DNA of 64,000 bases from Pseudomonas sp. B33.4 (GCF_034555375.1 NZ_CP140706.1:5741001-5805000); one strand, 5' to 3'. Positions 1 to 11,207 are shown, numbered from the stretch's first letter. The notes: generated by a model from the sequence alone, not told the origin. Numbers and translations: made by a program.

Positions 1-1
1 G

Positions 2-418
2 CTGTTGCAGGCCAAGGGTTACCAGATTGCGCCGTTCATCTGCTATGAAGTGGTGTACCCGGACTTCGCCGCGGGTTTGTCAGCGCGCAGTGATTTGCTG
101 CTGACGATCAGCAACGACACCTGGTTCGGCACCTCGATCGGTCCGCTGCAACATTTGCAGATGGCGCAGATGCGCGCACTGGAGGCCGGACGCTGGATGA
201 TCCGCGCAACCAACAACGGCGTGACCGGACTGATCAACCCGTTCGGGCAGATCACCGAGCAGATTCCGCAGTTCGAACAGGGCGTGCTGTACGGCGAAGT
301 GGTGCCGATGCACAACCTGACGCCGTATCTGCAATATCGCTCGTGGCCGCTGATGATTGTCTGCCTGGTGCTGTTTGGCTGGGCGCTGATGGCGAGCCGG
401 ATGTCGAAAACCCTTTAA
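2..418 (+). CDS. lnt: Apolipoprotein N-acyltransferase, C-terminal part
   Basis: The reading frame is already open at the left edge, so only about the last 138 residues are present. Lnt is an inner-membrane enzyme that transfers an acyl chain to the N-terminal cysteine of lipoproteins. The visible part is the end of the carbon-nitrogen hydrolase domain: ICYEVVYPD contains the Cys expected to be the acyl-carrying nucleophile, followed by the conserved NDTWFG and RATNNG motifs. A last hydrophobic membrane helix (near SWPLMIVCLVLFGW) follows. The gene ends just before a REPIN. The apparent TTG start at base 5 is only an internal codon. The assignment is firm, but the true start lies outside the window. 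Confidence 0.93.
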   Translation: MLQAKGYQIAPFICYEVVYPDFAAGLSARSDLLLTISNDTWFGTSIGPLQHLQMAQMRALEAGRWMIRATNNGVTGLINPFGQITEQIPQFEQGVLYGEVVPMHNLTPYLQYRSWPLMIVCLVLFGWALMASRMSKTL

Positions 419-421
419 AGC

Positions 422-501
422 AAAAGATCGCAGCCTGCGGCAGCTCCTACACGGGATTTGTATTCAATCCTTGTAGGAGCTGCCGCAGGCTGCGATCTTT
501 T
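422..501. repeat. REPIN: two inverted REP sequences, family 1 (G/C allele)
   Basis: Two roughly 30-base arms (422-451 and 472-501) containing GATCGCAGCCTGCGGCAGC and its reverse complement are separated by about 20 bases. They can fold into one long hairpin. The same family recurs four more times in this window (6331, 8022, 21570, 40381). It lies between lnt and the convergent YdcF-like gene and could act as a bidirectional terminator or transcript stabiliser. REPINs of this type are normally mobilised by a RAYT transposase encoded elsewhere in Pseudomonas genomes. Confidence 0.9.
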
Positions 502-506
502 GATCT

Positions 507-1268
507 TCAGCGGTAAAACAGTGAATACCCCACCTGCCCCACCGCCTCATTCAGCAACTGCCCGCTCTGCCAGATTGATTTGAATTCCGGCAGCCAGCCA
601 CCAAAGGGCCTTGCATTATCGGTCCCCAGAAATCCGACCGGCGCCGGTACTACTTCAAATCCCGCCTGCTGAAAACTCCACACCGAGCGCGGCATGTGCC
701 AGGCCTGAGTGACGACAACCACGCGTTTGATCCCTTGCGGCAACAGTATGTCGGCGGTGAATTTGGCGTTTTCCCACGTGGTACGGCTTTCACCTTCCTG
801 CCAGCGCACCGTCACACCGAAATCGTCACGCAATGAATCCGCCATCAACTTCGCCTCGGTCGGCGGCGTACCGTAATGCAAGCCACCCGTGGTCAGAATC
901 GGCAGGCCCGACGCCTTGGCCAGCCGCGCCGCATAACGCTGACGCTCAAGCCCCACGCCAGTCGGCTGATCCTCACCCCACGCCAGATCACCACGCTCGC
1001 GCCCGGAGCCCAACACCACAATGGCATCGGCACGTTGTGCCAGCGTTGCCCACTCCTCACGGGTCAATGGCGCTTCGCGCTCCAGCGCTTTGGCGCCCCA
1101 CTGCACCACGACCGGCAGGCTCATCAGCCACAATCCGCCAAAGCCAAGCGCAAAGCACACGCCAGCCAGGCGCGGCCGCGAGCGGCGCAACCACCACGCA
1201 GCCAGCAACAGCAGCAAGAGAATGCCGGGCGGCAATAAAAGTTGTTTGATGAAATAACGAAAGGGCAT
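507..1268 (-). CDS. YdcF/ElyC/SanA-like DUF218 membrane protein
   Basis: A 253-residue protein starting at the ATG that precedes MPFRYFIKQL. The longer upstream frame reads through another gene's region and is not used. Residues 8-25 and 44-62 are hydrophobic membrane segments. The DUF218 fold is marked by DAIVVLGSG, then a GLERQRYAARLA helix, TTGG, and the conserved ESRTTWENA. E. coli relatives ElyC and SanA influence envelope and peptidoglycan integrity, but the biochemical activity is unknown. The gene converges on lnt across a REPIN. Family membership is secure; the function is not. Confidence 0.85.
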   Translation of the reverse strand: MPFRYFIKQLLLPPGILLLLLLAAWWLRRSRPRLAGVCFALGFGGLWLMSLPVVVQWGAKALEREAPLTREEWATLAQRADAIVVLGSGRERGDLAWGEDQPTGVGLERQRYAARLAKASGLPILTTGGLHYGTPPTEAKLMADSLRDDFGVTVRWQEGESRTTWENAKFTADILLPQGIKRVVVVTQAWHMPRSVWSFQQAGFEVVPAPVGFLGTDNARPFGGWLPEFKSIWQSGQLLNEAVGQVGYSLFYR

Positions 1269-1372
1269 CGAGCATCTCCAGAGATGCCCGAAGCCTAAGA
1301 GTGTTAATAAAGCGTTACAACCAATAGGTGGGATCCTGTAGAAAAAGATCCGGTTCTTGACCTGCCATGCGC

Positions 1373-1696
1373 TTACTTGGCCTGCAAAGAGCGAACCTTG
1401 ACGGTGTCTCTGCCGGGCGCCTTGTCCTTGAGCCAGATGACCTTGGCCGAATGTGCTGCATCGAGCTGCTTCACTGCTTGTGACAGGCATCCGTGCGTTT
1501 CACGTTCACTACGATCCAGATAGGCCTTGACCAGTTTGAACTCAGCGGGGCTCAAGCCACGCAATTCCAGTTCCAGGGGGCGCTCGTCGCGCAGCCGGTC
1601 AGCGGTTTTTACAGCGTCCAGGGCCATACCCAGACGATCGATCAACCTCTCGTACAACTCGGGTTTAGTCACGTTTTTTTGCCGTTGCTCCACCAT
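1373..1696 (-). CDS. Conserved-looking hypothetical protein, 107 aa
   Basis: A 107-residue charged, soluble, mostly helical protein with no signal peptide, membrane segment or Cys pairs. It is therefore not the DUF1451 zinc-ribbon protein found beside leuS in enterobacteria. A strong ribosome site (GAGGTGAGGG) lies directly before the ATG. The N-terminal half (KPELYERLIDRLGMALDAV) and the middle (LRGLSPAEFKLVKAYLDRS) look like two helical hairpins. It is transcribed away from leuS, with a 255-base gap that should hold both promoters. I do not recognise a function. Confidence 0.7.
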   Translation of the reverse strand: MVEQRQKNVTKPELYERLIDRLGMALDAVKTADRLRDERPLELELRGLSPAEFKLVKAYLDRSERETHGCLSQAVKQLDAAHSAKVIWLKDKAPGRDTVKVRSLQAK

Positions 1697-1831
1697 CCCT
1701 CACCTCATTGAAGATAAGACTCACTCCCCAGTTAGAGCTTAGCTTCGCTGCACAAACCGGCTGCACGCCGCGACCAACGGCCCTCGCCACGGATTGGCCG
1801 GGAAAAACAGCTGTAATCAGGGTTTCCCTAG

Positions 1832-4558
<2,727 letters not shown>

Positions 4559-4566
4559 TTGGATCG

Positions 4567-4588
4567 GGCGTCAGGTTCGCCTGACGCC
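4567..4588 (+). other. Intercistronic UUCG hairpin between leuS and lptE
   Basis: A 9-bp perfect stem (GGCGTCAGG with its complement) closed by a TTCG tetraloop, nine bases after the leuS stop. No T-tract follows, so it is more likely an RNA-processing, stability or attenuation element than a complete intrinsic terminator. Confidence 0.55.
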
Positions 4589-4645
4589 AAGTAAAACCTT
4601 TCGGGCCGTACAGTCGGCCCACGTGGTTTCAAGGGGAGCAACACA

Positions 4646-5251
4646 ATGATCAAACGCAATCTGCTGGTGATGGGCCTCGCCGTTCTGTTGAGCGCCTGCG
4701 GTTTCCAGCTGCGCGGTACCGGCACCAACGAACTGTCGATCAAGGAACTCGACCTGAGCGCCCGTAACGCCTACGGCGAGACGGTCACGCAACTGCGTCA
4801 GGTGCTGGAGTCGAGCGGCGTCAAGGTTTACAGCGGTGCTCCGTACAAGCTGTACCTGGCTGACCAGCAGGAGAGCCAGCGCATCCTCAGCTACGCTGGT
4901 GCCGGTCGTACGGGCGAGTATCAGGTCAACACTGTTCTGAACTATGAGATCCGTGGCGACAAGAACCTGCAACTGCTCAGCGACAAACTTGAAGTTCAGA
5001 AAGTGTTTATCCACGACGGCAACAACCTCGTGGGCTCCGATCAGGAAGCCAACGATGCCCGTCGCGAAACCACTCGCGAACTGGTTCAACGCATGATGCT
5101 GCGTCTGCAGCAACTGACGCCGGGCCAGCTGCAACAACTGCAGCAAGCTGCCAATGACCGCGCCAAGGCAGAAGCCGATGCGCTGCAAGCGGCGCAAAAG
5201 GCTGAAGCGGAAACCCCGCGTCAGTCGCCGCTCGAAATACCGCAGCAGTAA
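4646..5251 (+). CDS. lptE: LPS-assembly lipoprotein LptE
   Basis: A 201-residue outer-membrane lipoprotein that plugs and stabilises the LptD translocon for lipopolysaccharide insertion. The N-terminus is a lipoprotein signal with lipobox LLSAC (Cys at about residue 18), followed directly by GFQLRGTG, the hallmark of LptE/RlpB. The C-terminal 50 residues are Gln/Ala-rich and probably disordered. A clear AAGGGGAG ribosome site precedes the ATG. It sits between leuS and holA, the same linkage as in E. coli. Confidence 0.95.
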   Translation: MIKRNLLVMGLAVLLSACGFQLRGTGTNELSIKELDLSARNAYGETVTQLRQVLESSGVKVYSGAPYKLYLADQQESQRILSYAGAGRTGEYQVNTVLNYEIRGDKNLQLLSDKLEVQKVFIHDGNNLVGSDQEANDARRETTRELVQRMMLRLQQLTPGQLQQLQQAANDRAKAEADALQAAQKAEAETPRQSPLEIPQQ

Positions 5252-5257
5252 GACGTT

Positions 5258-5277
5258 CGGGGCGCTCAGGCGCCCCG
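5258..5277 (+). other. Intercistronic GC hairpin between lptE and holA
   Basis: An 8-bp perfect stem (CGGGGCGC, loop TCAG, GCGCCCCG) fills the 39-base gap just before the holA ribosome site region. There is no T-tract. It may modulate lptE-holA coupling or protect the upstream message. Confidence 0.5.
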
Positions 5278-5290
5278 TTCGGCATTTCTT

Positions 5291-6328
5291 ATGAAGCTCG
5301 CTCCCGCCCAACTCGGCAAACACCTGCAAGGCGCTCTCGGCCCGGTCTACATCATCAGTGGCGATGACCCGCTGCTGTGCCAGGAAGCCGCCGACGCCAT
5401 CCGCAGTGCTGCGCGCCAGCAAGGTTTTGACGAACGCCAGGTCTTTGCCGCCGACGCAAATTTTGATTGGGGCACGTTGTTGCAGGCCGGTGCCAGCATG
5501 TCGTTGTTCTCGGAAAAACGCCTGCTGGAACTGCGTCTGCCTTCGGGCAAGCCCGGTGACAAAGGTGCCGCGGCACTTATCGAATATTGCTCGCGCCCCG
5601 CTGAAGACACGGTGCTTCTGGTCAGCCTGCCCAAGCTCGATGGCAGTGCGCAGAAAACCAAGTGGGGCAAGGCGCTGGTTGAAGGCCAGCAAACCCAGTT
5701 CATTCAGATCTGGCCGGTGGACGCCAATCAATTGCCGAGCTGGATTCGTCAGCGTCTCTCTCAGGCCGGGCTATCGGCGAGTCAGGACGCCGTCGAATTG
5801 ATTGCTGCACGTGTCGAGGGCAACCTGCTCGCCGCCGCGCAGGAAATCGAGAAGCTCAAACTGATGGCCGAAGGTGGCCAGATCACTGTCGAAACCGTGC
5901 AGGCCGCTGTGGCCGACAGTGCGCGCTTTGACGTTTTTGGCTTGACCGACGCCGTGCTCAACGGCGAGCCGGCCCATGCCTTGCGCATGCTGGAAGGCTT
6001 GCGTGGCGAGGGTGTCGAGCCACCGGTGATTCTCTGGGCGCTGGCGCGGGAGTTGCGTCTGCTGGCCAACATCTCGTTGCAGTACAGCCAGGGCACGCCG
6101 CTGGACAAGTGTTTCAGTCAGGCCAGACCGCCGGTCTGGGACAAGCGCAAACCGTTAATGAGCAAAGCCCTGCAACGCTACTCGGCGCAACGCTGGGCGC
6201 AGTTGTTGCTCGAAGCTCAGCGTATCGATGCGCAGATCAAAGGTCAGGCGGCCGGTTCGCCGTGGATGAGCCTGAGCCGCTTGGCGCTGTTGATGTCTGG
6301 CCAGCGTCTGACACTCCCCACCGAGTAA
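5291..6328 (+). CDS. holA: DNA polymerase III delta subunit
   Basis: A 345-residue clamp-loader subunit that opens the beta sliding clamp. The N-terminus (MKLAPAQLGKHLQG then VYIISGDDPLLCQEAADAIR) and the C-terminal helical collar region match HolA. It lacks a functional Walker A, as expected for the non-ATPase delta subunit. It is third in the leuS-lptE-holA order and is followed immediately by a REPIN, which probably marks the operon end. The length is normal. Confidence 0.96.
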   Translation: MKLAPAQLGKHLQGALGPVYIISGDDPLLCQEAADAIRSAARQQGFDERQVFAADANFDWGTLLQAGASMSLFSEKRLLELRLPSGKPGDKGAAALIEYCSRPAEDTVLLVSLPKLDGSAQKTKWGKALVEGQQTQFIQIWPVDANQLPSWIRQRLSQAGLSASQDAVELIAARVEGNLLAAAQEIEKLKLMAEGGQITVETVQAAVADSARFDVFGLTDAVLNGEPAHALRMLEGLRGEGVEPPVILWALARELRLLANISLQYSQGTPLDKCFSQARPPVWDKRKPLMSKALQRYSAQRWAQLLLEAQRIDAQIKGQAAGSPWMSLSRLALLMSGQRLTLPTE

Positions 6329-6330
6329 GA

Positions 6331-6402
6331 TCAAAAGATCGCAGCCTTCGGCAGCTCCTACACCGATCCCTGTAGGAGCTGCCGAAGGCTGCGATCTTTT
6401 GA
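6331..6402. repeat. REPIN, family 1 (T/A allele)
   Basis: Arms at 6331-6362 and 6371-6402, with only an 8-base loop. Both arms carry the TTCGG/CCGAA version instead of TGCGG/CCGCA, so the difference from the 422 copy is compensated in the stem. It lies three bases after the holA stop and probably ends that transcript. Confidence 0.9.
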
Positions 6403-6464
6403 CTTTTCTATAGCATGAGCAGATTATCTGCGGCGCAAAACCTCACTCACTCGAGAGAACCCTA

Positions 6465-6629
6465 ATGAGCAAAAAGCCAGCAAAGCATGGCCCCAACAAG
6501 GCCAAATCCATCGTTGCCCAGCCCCTGTTCCGCAGTCGTCAGGAACGACCAACCAAGGGTAAAGGCAGCTACCGCCGCGAAGCCTTCCAGTCTGACAGCT
6601 GGGAGGCTTCTTACTTTCTGGCTGCCTGA
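6465..6629 (+). CDS. arfA: Alternative ribosome-rescue factor A
   Basis: A 54-codon gene recognised from the protein MSKKPAKHGPNKAKSI, followed by QPLFRSRQE, KGKGSYRRE and SWEAS. ArfA rescues ribosomes stalled on non-stop mRNA by recruiting RF2 when trans-translation fails. The E. coli protein shares the PLFR.R, KGKGSY.R and WEAS blocks in the same order. A near-perfect hairpin lies inside the last third of the coding sequence (see 6579-6610), the hallmark of tmRNA-controlled arfA genes. It stands alone between a REPIN and a lytic transglycosylase gene. Confidence 0.9.
   Translation: MSKKPAKHGPNKAKSIVAQPLFRSRQERPTKGKGSYRREAFQSDSWEASYFLAA
6579..6610 (+). promoter_or_regulatory. Hairpin inside arfA coding sequence (non-stop mRNA control)
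   Basis: GAAGCCTTCCAG (6579-6590), loop TCTGACAG, then CTGGGAGGCTTC (6599-6610). This gives a 12-bp stem with one G-U wobble, upstream of the arfA stop and followed by TTACTTT. In E. coli arfA an equivalent element causes RNase III cleavage or termination before the stop codon, so the product is tagged by tmRNA unless tmRNA is overloaded. The position matches that mechanism. Confidence 0.75.
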
Positions 6630-6690
6630 AGCGCAGTACCCCTCGGTCATGTTAAGGTCTGCACCTGATTCGTATCCCCTGGAACCGTGC

Positions 6691-8013
6691 ATGCCCTTTA
6701 GTCTTTCCCGTCGTTGGCCTGTTCGCCAATTGATCGCTGCCTCCAGCTTCATTCTGCTTGTCGCCTGCGCGGAAAAACCCACCGCCGCCGACGCACAACC
6801 TCTTCAAGCCGCGCCTGTCGCCACGGCCCCAGCGATCATCCCGCCGGTAGTGCCGTCCGCCGACCCTCTCGATCTGCAACCGACTCAAACCTTCGCTGAA
6901 TGGCAGGCCGGTTTCCGCAAGGATGCCCTGGCCGCCGGGATTCGCGCCGATCTGTTCGATCGCGCGTTCGCCAATGTCAGCTTCGACGCCAGCGTGATTC
7001 GCGCTGACCGCAGTCAACCGGAGTTCTCCCGGCCGGTATGGGAATACCTCGATGGCGCCCTCTCGCCGCTGCGGGTACGCAAAGGTCAGGCACTGATCAG
7101 CCAGTACGCCGACATCCTGCAAAGCATCGAACAGCGTTATGGCGTTGACCGTCAGGCACTGGTTTCGGTGTGGGGTATGGAAAGCAATTTCGGTCAGTTT
7201 CAGGGCAGCAAGTCGGTGATCAACTCGCTGGCCACCCTCGCCTACGAGGGGCGCCGCCCGGGCTTTGCCCACGCTCAGCTGATCGCCGCCCTGCAGATCC
7301 TGCAACAGGGCGATATCACACCGGAGAAGATGCTCGGTTCCTGGGCCGGCGCGATGGGCCAGACCCAGTTCATTCCGACTACCTACAACACCCACGCTGT
7401 GGACTTTGACGGCGATGGCCGCCGCGACATCTGGGGCAGCCCAGCGGATGCGCTGGCATCCACCGCGCATTACCTGCAAAGCTCTGGCTGGCAACGTGGC
7501 CAGCCGTGGGGCTTCGAAGTACAACTGCCGAGCAGTTTCAATTACACGCTGGCTGACGGCGCGACTCGCAAGAGCGTCGCCGAATGGCGTCAGTTGGGCG
7601 TGACTCTGCCGAATGGCGGTCAGGTGCCAGCAGGCTCTGAACAGCTGTCTGCCGCCCTGCTGCTGCCGGCGGGCTATCGTGGCCCGGCGTTCCTGATCCT
7701 CGACAACTTTCGGGCGATCCTCAAGTACAACAACTCTTCGTCCTATGCGTTGGCGGTGAGCCTGTTGTCCGAGCGTTTCAACGGCGGCGGCCTGATCAAT
7801 GGCACCTGGCCGAAAGATGATCTGCCACTGAGCCGCACCGAGCGTATGGAATTGCAGACGCTGCTGAGTGCGCGCAATTACGATGCCGGCACGGCGGACG
7901 GGATTATCGGCGCCAATACCCGTAAGGCGATTCGCAGTGCGCAGCAGTCGCTTGGCTGGCCAGCGGATGGCTATCCGACGCACAAGTTGCTGGAAAGTCT
8001 TCGGGCTCAGTAA
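6691..8013 (+). CDS. Lytic murein transglycosylase lipoprotein, MltB-like with peptidoglycan-binding tail
   Basis: A 440-residue protein starting at MPFSLSRRWPV. The open frame extends upstream over arfA but has no support there. The signal sequence ends in lipobox LLVAC, so it should be an outer-membrane lipoprotein. The SLT_2/MltB-type catalytic domain (about 80-360) carries the presumed catalytic Glu164 in WGMESNFG, plus GAMGQTQFIPTTY and the Ca-loop-like DFDGDGRRDIW. A C-terminal peptidoglycan-binding domain (about 370-440, LPLSRTERMELQTLL...YDAGTADGIIGANT) anchors it to the wall. It cleaves glycan strands to 1,6-anhydromuramyl products. It resembles Pseudomonas SltB paralogues rather than mltB itself, which lies at 13.6 kb. 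Confidence 0.9.
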   Translation: MPFSLSRRWPVRQLIAASSFILLVACAEKPTAADAQPLQAAPVATAPAIIPPVVPSADPLDLQPTQTFAEWQAGFRKDALAAGIRADLFDRAFANVSFDASVIRADRSQPEFSRPVWEYLDGALSPLRVRKGQALISQYADILQSIEQRYGVDRQALVSVWGMESNFGQFQGSKSVINSLATLAYEGRRPGFAHAQLIAALQILQQGDITPEKMLGSWAGAMGQTQFIPTTYNTHAVDFDGDGRRDIWGSPADALASTAHYLQSSGWQRGQPWGFEVQLPSSFNYTLADGATRKSVAEWRQLGVTLPNGGQVPAGSEQLSAALLLPAGYRGPAFLILDNFRAILKYNNSSSYALAVSLLSERFNGGGLINGTWPKDDLPLSRTERMELQTLLSARNYDAGTADGIIGANTRKAIRSAQQSLGWPADGYPTHKLLESLRAQ

Positions 8014-8021
8014 GGCAAAAT

Positions 8022-8098
8022 CAAAAGATCGCAGCCTGCGGCAGCTCCTACAAGGAACGCATTCCAATGTAGGAGCTGCCGCAGGCTGCGATCTTTTG
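8022..8098. repeat. REPIN, family 1 (G/C allele)
   Basis: Arms 8022-8052 and 8068-8098 with the TGCGG/CCGCA allele and a 15-base loop. It sits between the stop codons of the convergent transglycosylase and ldcA genes and touches the end of ldcA, so it could terminate both transcripts. Confidence 0.9.
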
Positions 8099-8100
8099 CT

Positions 8101-9048
8101 TTACCGGGTCACCACATCCTGCTCGAGCATCAATTCCTTCTTGCCGGCGTCCAGCCGCACCAGCGCGCCCATCGGCAGTGTCAGGTTCGGATCGCAATGC
8201 CCGCTGCGCCAGCCCGATAGCACCGGAATCCGTAGCGGCGCAAAAGTCTGCTTGAGCAAGCGATTCAGTGCCGCGACGTCCACCCCCGCCACGTCGCCGA
8301 CCAGCACACCGCGCAGCTTCGCCAGCTTGCCGGCCAGGCGCATCTGGGTCAGCAAGCGGTCGATGCGATACAGCGGCTCGTTGATATCTTCGATCAGCAG
8401 AATCACCCCTTCGACATCAATCTCGTAAGGCGTCCCTAACGTAGCGGCAATCATCGCCAGATTGCCGCCGAGCAAGCGTCCATGGGCGATACCGGGCTCC
8501 ACCGTGGTCAACGGATAAGCCACCGGATGGCTGAGCACACTCCCCGCCTTCAACTGGCCGCGCAGCATGGCGAAGAACGAAGTGACGGTCGGCGGCTGCT
8601 TGTCACCGAGCAGATCGGCGTTGAGCAAAGGCCCGTGAAAGGTCACAAACCCTGCGTAGCGGCTGATGGCCAGATGCAGCGCGGTGATGTCGCTGTAGCC
8701 GACAAATGGCTTGGCGTTGCGACTCAGCAGATCGTAGTCGATGCGGTCCAGCAGCCGTGGCGTACCGTAGCCACCGCGCAGGCAGATGATCGCGTCGACC
8801 TCGGGGTCGGCGAACGCGGCGTGCAGATCGTTGAGGCGCACGTCATCGCTGCCAGCCAGATAGCCGTCCTTCGCGTAGACGCCAGGAAATACTTTCAGCC
8901 CATAACCACGGGCGCGCATCCATTGCACTGCCTTGTCAGTATCCAGCGCACCGGGACCGGCCGGTGCGATCACGCCGATCAGCCCTTCTGACGGCAGCGC
9001 CGGCACAGGCTTATGCGGAAAAAGGGTATGGGTCGGTCGAACGGTCAT
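8101..9048 (-). CDS. ldcA: L,D-carboxypeptidase (murein tetrapeptide carboxypeptidase)
   Basis: A 315-residue S66-family peptidase that removes the terminal D-Ala from murein tetrapeptides during recycling. The start is the ATG of MTVRPTHTLF because CAGGGAGA lies just upstream; an ATG 30 bases earlier is less well placed. Motifs are GVIAPAGP near the N-terminus, the nucleophile region GYSDITALH, GRLLGGNLAM, the Glu-bearing LLIEDINEPLYRIDR, and a His in GHCDPN near the end. No signal peptide is visible, as expected for a cytoplasmic recycling enzyme. Confidence 0.93.
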   Translation of the reverse strand: MTVRPTHTLFPHKPVPALPSEGLIGVIAPAGPGALDTDKAVQWMRARGYGLKVFPGVYAKDGYLAGSDDVRLNDLHAAFADPEVDAIICLRGGYGTPRLLDRIDYDLLSRNAKPFVGYSDITALHLAISRYAGFVTFHGPLLNADLLGDKQPPTVTSFFAMLRGQLKAGSVLSHPVAYPLTTVEPGIAHGRLLGGNLAMIAATLGTPYEIDVEGVILLIEDINEPLYRIDRLLTQMRLAGKLAKLRGVLVGDVAGVDVAALNRLLKQTFAPLRIPVLSGWRSGHCDPNLTLPMGALVRLDAGKKELMLEQDVVTR

Positions 9049-9165
9049 CCATGGATCTCCCTGTGTAAAGTCATGCACACACAGTAGTCAGGAACGGGGA
9101 CAAACAGAAGAGGCTGCGTCGCCCCGCAAGTTGCAGGAAAAGTCGGCGTCTGGCGTAGGACAGGC

Positions 9166-9209
9166 AAAAAAATGCCCGCCGGGCTGCAAAGCCTCGGCGG
9201 GCATCTTTT
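9166..9209 (-). terminator. Intrinsic terminator of lipA
   Basis: A 10-bp stem, ATGCCCGCCG (9172-9181) with CGGCGGGCAT (9194-9203), is flanked by an A-run at 9166-9172. On the minus strand this gives a GC hairpin followed by at least seven T, a textbook Rho-independent terminator 15-20 bases after the lipA stop. Confidence 0.85.
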
Positions 9210-9223
9210 GATTCAGCGCCGGA

Positions 9224-10246
9224 TCAGGAACCCAGCAGCTCAGCCTTGACCAGCTTCGCCTGCTCGTCGGCATGGTACGAAGAACGTACCAACGGGCCGG
9301 AAGCGACGTTCTTGAAGCCCATCTTGTAACCTTCTTCGGCGAACCAGGCGAAGGTGTCCGGGTGCACGAAACGCTGCACCGGCAAGTGGCTGCGCGACGG
9401 TTGCAGATACTGGCCGAGGGTCAGCATGTCGATGTCGTGTTCGCGCATGCGCTTCATGACTTCGATAACTTCATCGTCCGTCTCGCCCAGACCCAGCATC
9501 AGGCCGGATTTGGTCGGAATGTGCGGCATCATCTGCTTGAAGCGTTGCAGCAGGGTCAGCGACCACTGGTAATCCGAACCCGGACGCGCAGCCTTGTACA
9601 GGCGCGGCACGGTTTCCAGGTTGTGGTTGAACACATCCGGTGGCTCGGCTGCGGTGATTTCCAGCGCGACATCCATACGGCCACGGTAGTCCGGGACCAG
9701 GGTCTCGAGCTGCACGTTCGGCGACAGCTTGCGGATTTCGCGGATGCAGTCGGCAAAGTGCTGGGCACCGCCGTCACGCAGGTCGTCGCGGTCAACCGAA
9801 GTGATCACCACGTACTTGAGCTTGAGGTCGGCAATGGCGATGGCCAGGCTTTCCGGCTCGTTGACGTCCAGTGGCTTCGGACGACCGTGGCCGACGTCGC
9901 AGAACGGGCAGCGACGGGTGCAGATGTCACCCATGATCATGAAGGTCGCGGTGCCACCTGAGAAGCATTCACCGAGGTTCGGGCAGGACGCTTCTTCGCA
10001 AACACTGTGCAGCTTGTGTTTGCGCAGCAGGCTCTTGATCCGGTCGACTTCCGGCGAAACCGGGATGCGTACACGAATCCAGTCAGGTTTCTTCGGCAGT
10101 TCGGTGGTCGGAATGATCTTTACCGGAATGCGTGCAACCTTCTCGGCGCCGCGCAGCTTGACGCCCGCTTCCACCTTGGGACGCGGGGCCGGGCGCTCGG
10201 TCACGTCGAGCGTCGGGATCATGGTTTGCACTGCATCAGTAGTCAT
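9224..10246 (-). CDS. lipA: Lipoyl synthase
   Basis: A 340-residue radical-SAM enzyme that inserts two sulfurs into octanoyl groups on E2/H-proteins. The auxiliary cluster motif [12 protein letters not shown] and the radical [12 protein letters not shown] are both intact. The downstream [13 protein letters not shown] and [11 protein letters not shown] blocks are also present. It follows lipB by one base on the same strand and ends at a strong terminator, so lipB-lipA is co-transcribed, probably with ybeD and dacA. Confidence 0.97.
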   Translation of the reverse strand: MTTDAVQTMIPTLDVTERPAPRPKVEAGVKLRGAEKVARIPVKIIPTTELPKKPDWIRVRIPVSPEVDRIKSLLRKHKLHSVCEEASCPNLGECFSGGTATFMIMGDICTRRCPFCDVGHGRPKPLDVNEPESLAIAIADLKLKYVVITSVDRDDLRDGGAQHFADCIREIRKLSPNVQLETLVPDYRGRMDVALEITAAEPPDVFNHNLETVPRLYKAARPGSDYQWSLTLLQRFKQMMPHIPTKSGLMLGLGETDDEVIEVMKRMREHDIDMLTLGQYLQPSRSHLPVQRFVHPDTFAWFAEEGYKMGFKNVASGPLVRSSYHADEQAKLVKAELLGS

Positions 10247-10247
10247 A

Positions 10248-10895
10248 TCAGTCGATTCCGCCCGTCAGGGTCGTCTGCTCAGCATAGTCGAGGTGTTTGA
10301 CGAGCTGCGCACGCAGCCGGGCACTTACCTCGGCAAATTCAATCGATCCTGCGTGATCGCTCAGCTGGGTCATCGCCAGCCCGGCATAGCCGCAGGGATT
10401 AATCCGTCGAAACGGTTCCAGGTTCATATCCACGTTCAGGGCCAGGCCATGAAAGGAACAACCGTGGCGAATCCGCAAACCCAGAGAAGCGATTTTCGCT
10501 CCGTCGACGTACACGCCGGGAGCATCTGGTTTGGCCGCTGCGGTTACACCGTAGCTGGCCAGCAGCTCGATCAGGCAGAGCTCCATGCGACTGACCAGAT
10601 CACGCACGCCGAAACCCAGCTTGCGTACATCCAGTAACAGGTAAGCCACTAACTGGCCCGGACCATGATAAGTCACCTGGCCGCCGCGATCGACCTGCAC
10701 CACCGGGATATCGCCCGGCAGCAGCAAGTGTTCGGCCTTGCCGGCCTGGCCCTGAGTGAACACCGGTGGGTGTTCGACGAGCCAGATTTCGTCGGCGGCA
10801 TCGCTGCCGCGTTCGTTGGTAAAACGTTGCATGGCATGCCAGACCGGCTCGTAAGCCATCTGGCCGAGCTCACGAAAGCCCAGCGTGCCCGGCAT
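10248..10895 (-). CDS. lipB: Octanoyl-(acyl carrier protein):protein octanoyltransferase
   Basis: A 215-residue enzyme that transfers octanoate from ACP to lipoate-dependent proteins, the step before LipA. The conserved blocks [29 protein letters not shown] and the catalytic Lys/Cys region [12 protein letters not shown]...NPCGY are visible. The ATG overlaps the ybeD stop as TGATG; a GTG one codon earlier is possible. The tight overlaps indicate translational coupling in ybeD-lipB-lipA. Confidence 0.96.
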   Translation of the reverse strand: MPGTLGFRELGQMAYEPVWHAMQRFTNERGSDAADEIWLVEHPPVFTQGQAGKAEHLLLPGDIPVVQVDRGGQVTYHGPGQLVAYLLLDVRKLGFGVRDLVSRMELCLIELLASYGVTAAAKPDAPGVYVDGAKIASLGLRIRHGCSFHGLALNVDMNLEPFRRINPCGYAGLAMTQLSDHAGSIEFAEVSARLRAQLVKHLDYAEQTTLTGGID

Positions 10896-11170
10896 CACAA
10901 CACCATGTGCACGAAACCGGTTGCCCGCAGATCGCTGTTGATGTTGTACAGCTGATCCTGATCGGTCGCGACGATGTGCAACTGAATGGTGGTGTATTTG
11001 CCGTTGCTGCTTTGACGCTCGTCGATGCGCTCATCATTGATGGTCGCGTGCTTCAGGACGATCTCGATGATCTTGTCCTTGTTGCCAACACCCGTATCGC
11101 TGATCACCTTAATCGGATAATCAGTCTGCGGGAATTCGATCTTTGGCGCCTTTACTTCGGTATCGGTCAT
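10895..11170 (-). CDS. ybeD: DUF493 family protein YbeD
   Basis: A 91-residue ACT-like-fold protein starting at [14 protein letters not shown], chosen because AAGAGG lies about nine bases upstream. The core YPIKVI...[14 protein letters not shown] and the final [24 protein letters not shown] are typical of DUF493. Its function is unknown. It is consistently linked to lipB and dacA, suggesting a regulatory or ligand-sensing role near lipoate metabolism (inference). Confidence 0.9.
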   Translation of the reverse strand: MTDTEVKAPKIEFPQTDYPIKVISDTGVGNKDKIIEIVLKHATINDERIDERQSSNGKYTTIQLHIVATDQDQLYNINSDLRATGFVHMVL

Positions 11171-11207
11171 GGCGTAACGGCCTCTTGAGCGCAAGCCGTG
11201 ATAACGC

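Noticed and set aside
6652..8067. 471-codon open frame antisense to the lytic transglycosylase
   Set aside because: The sense frame carries the catalytic Glu, lipobox and PG-binding domain; the antisense product is Arg/Gln-rich noise.
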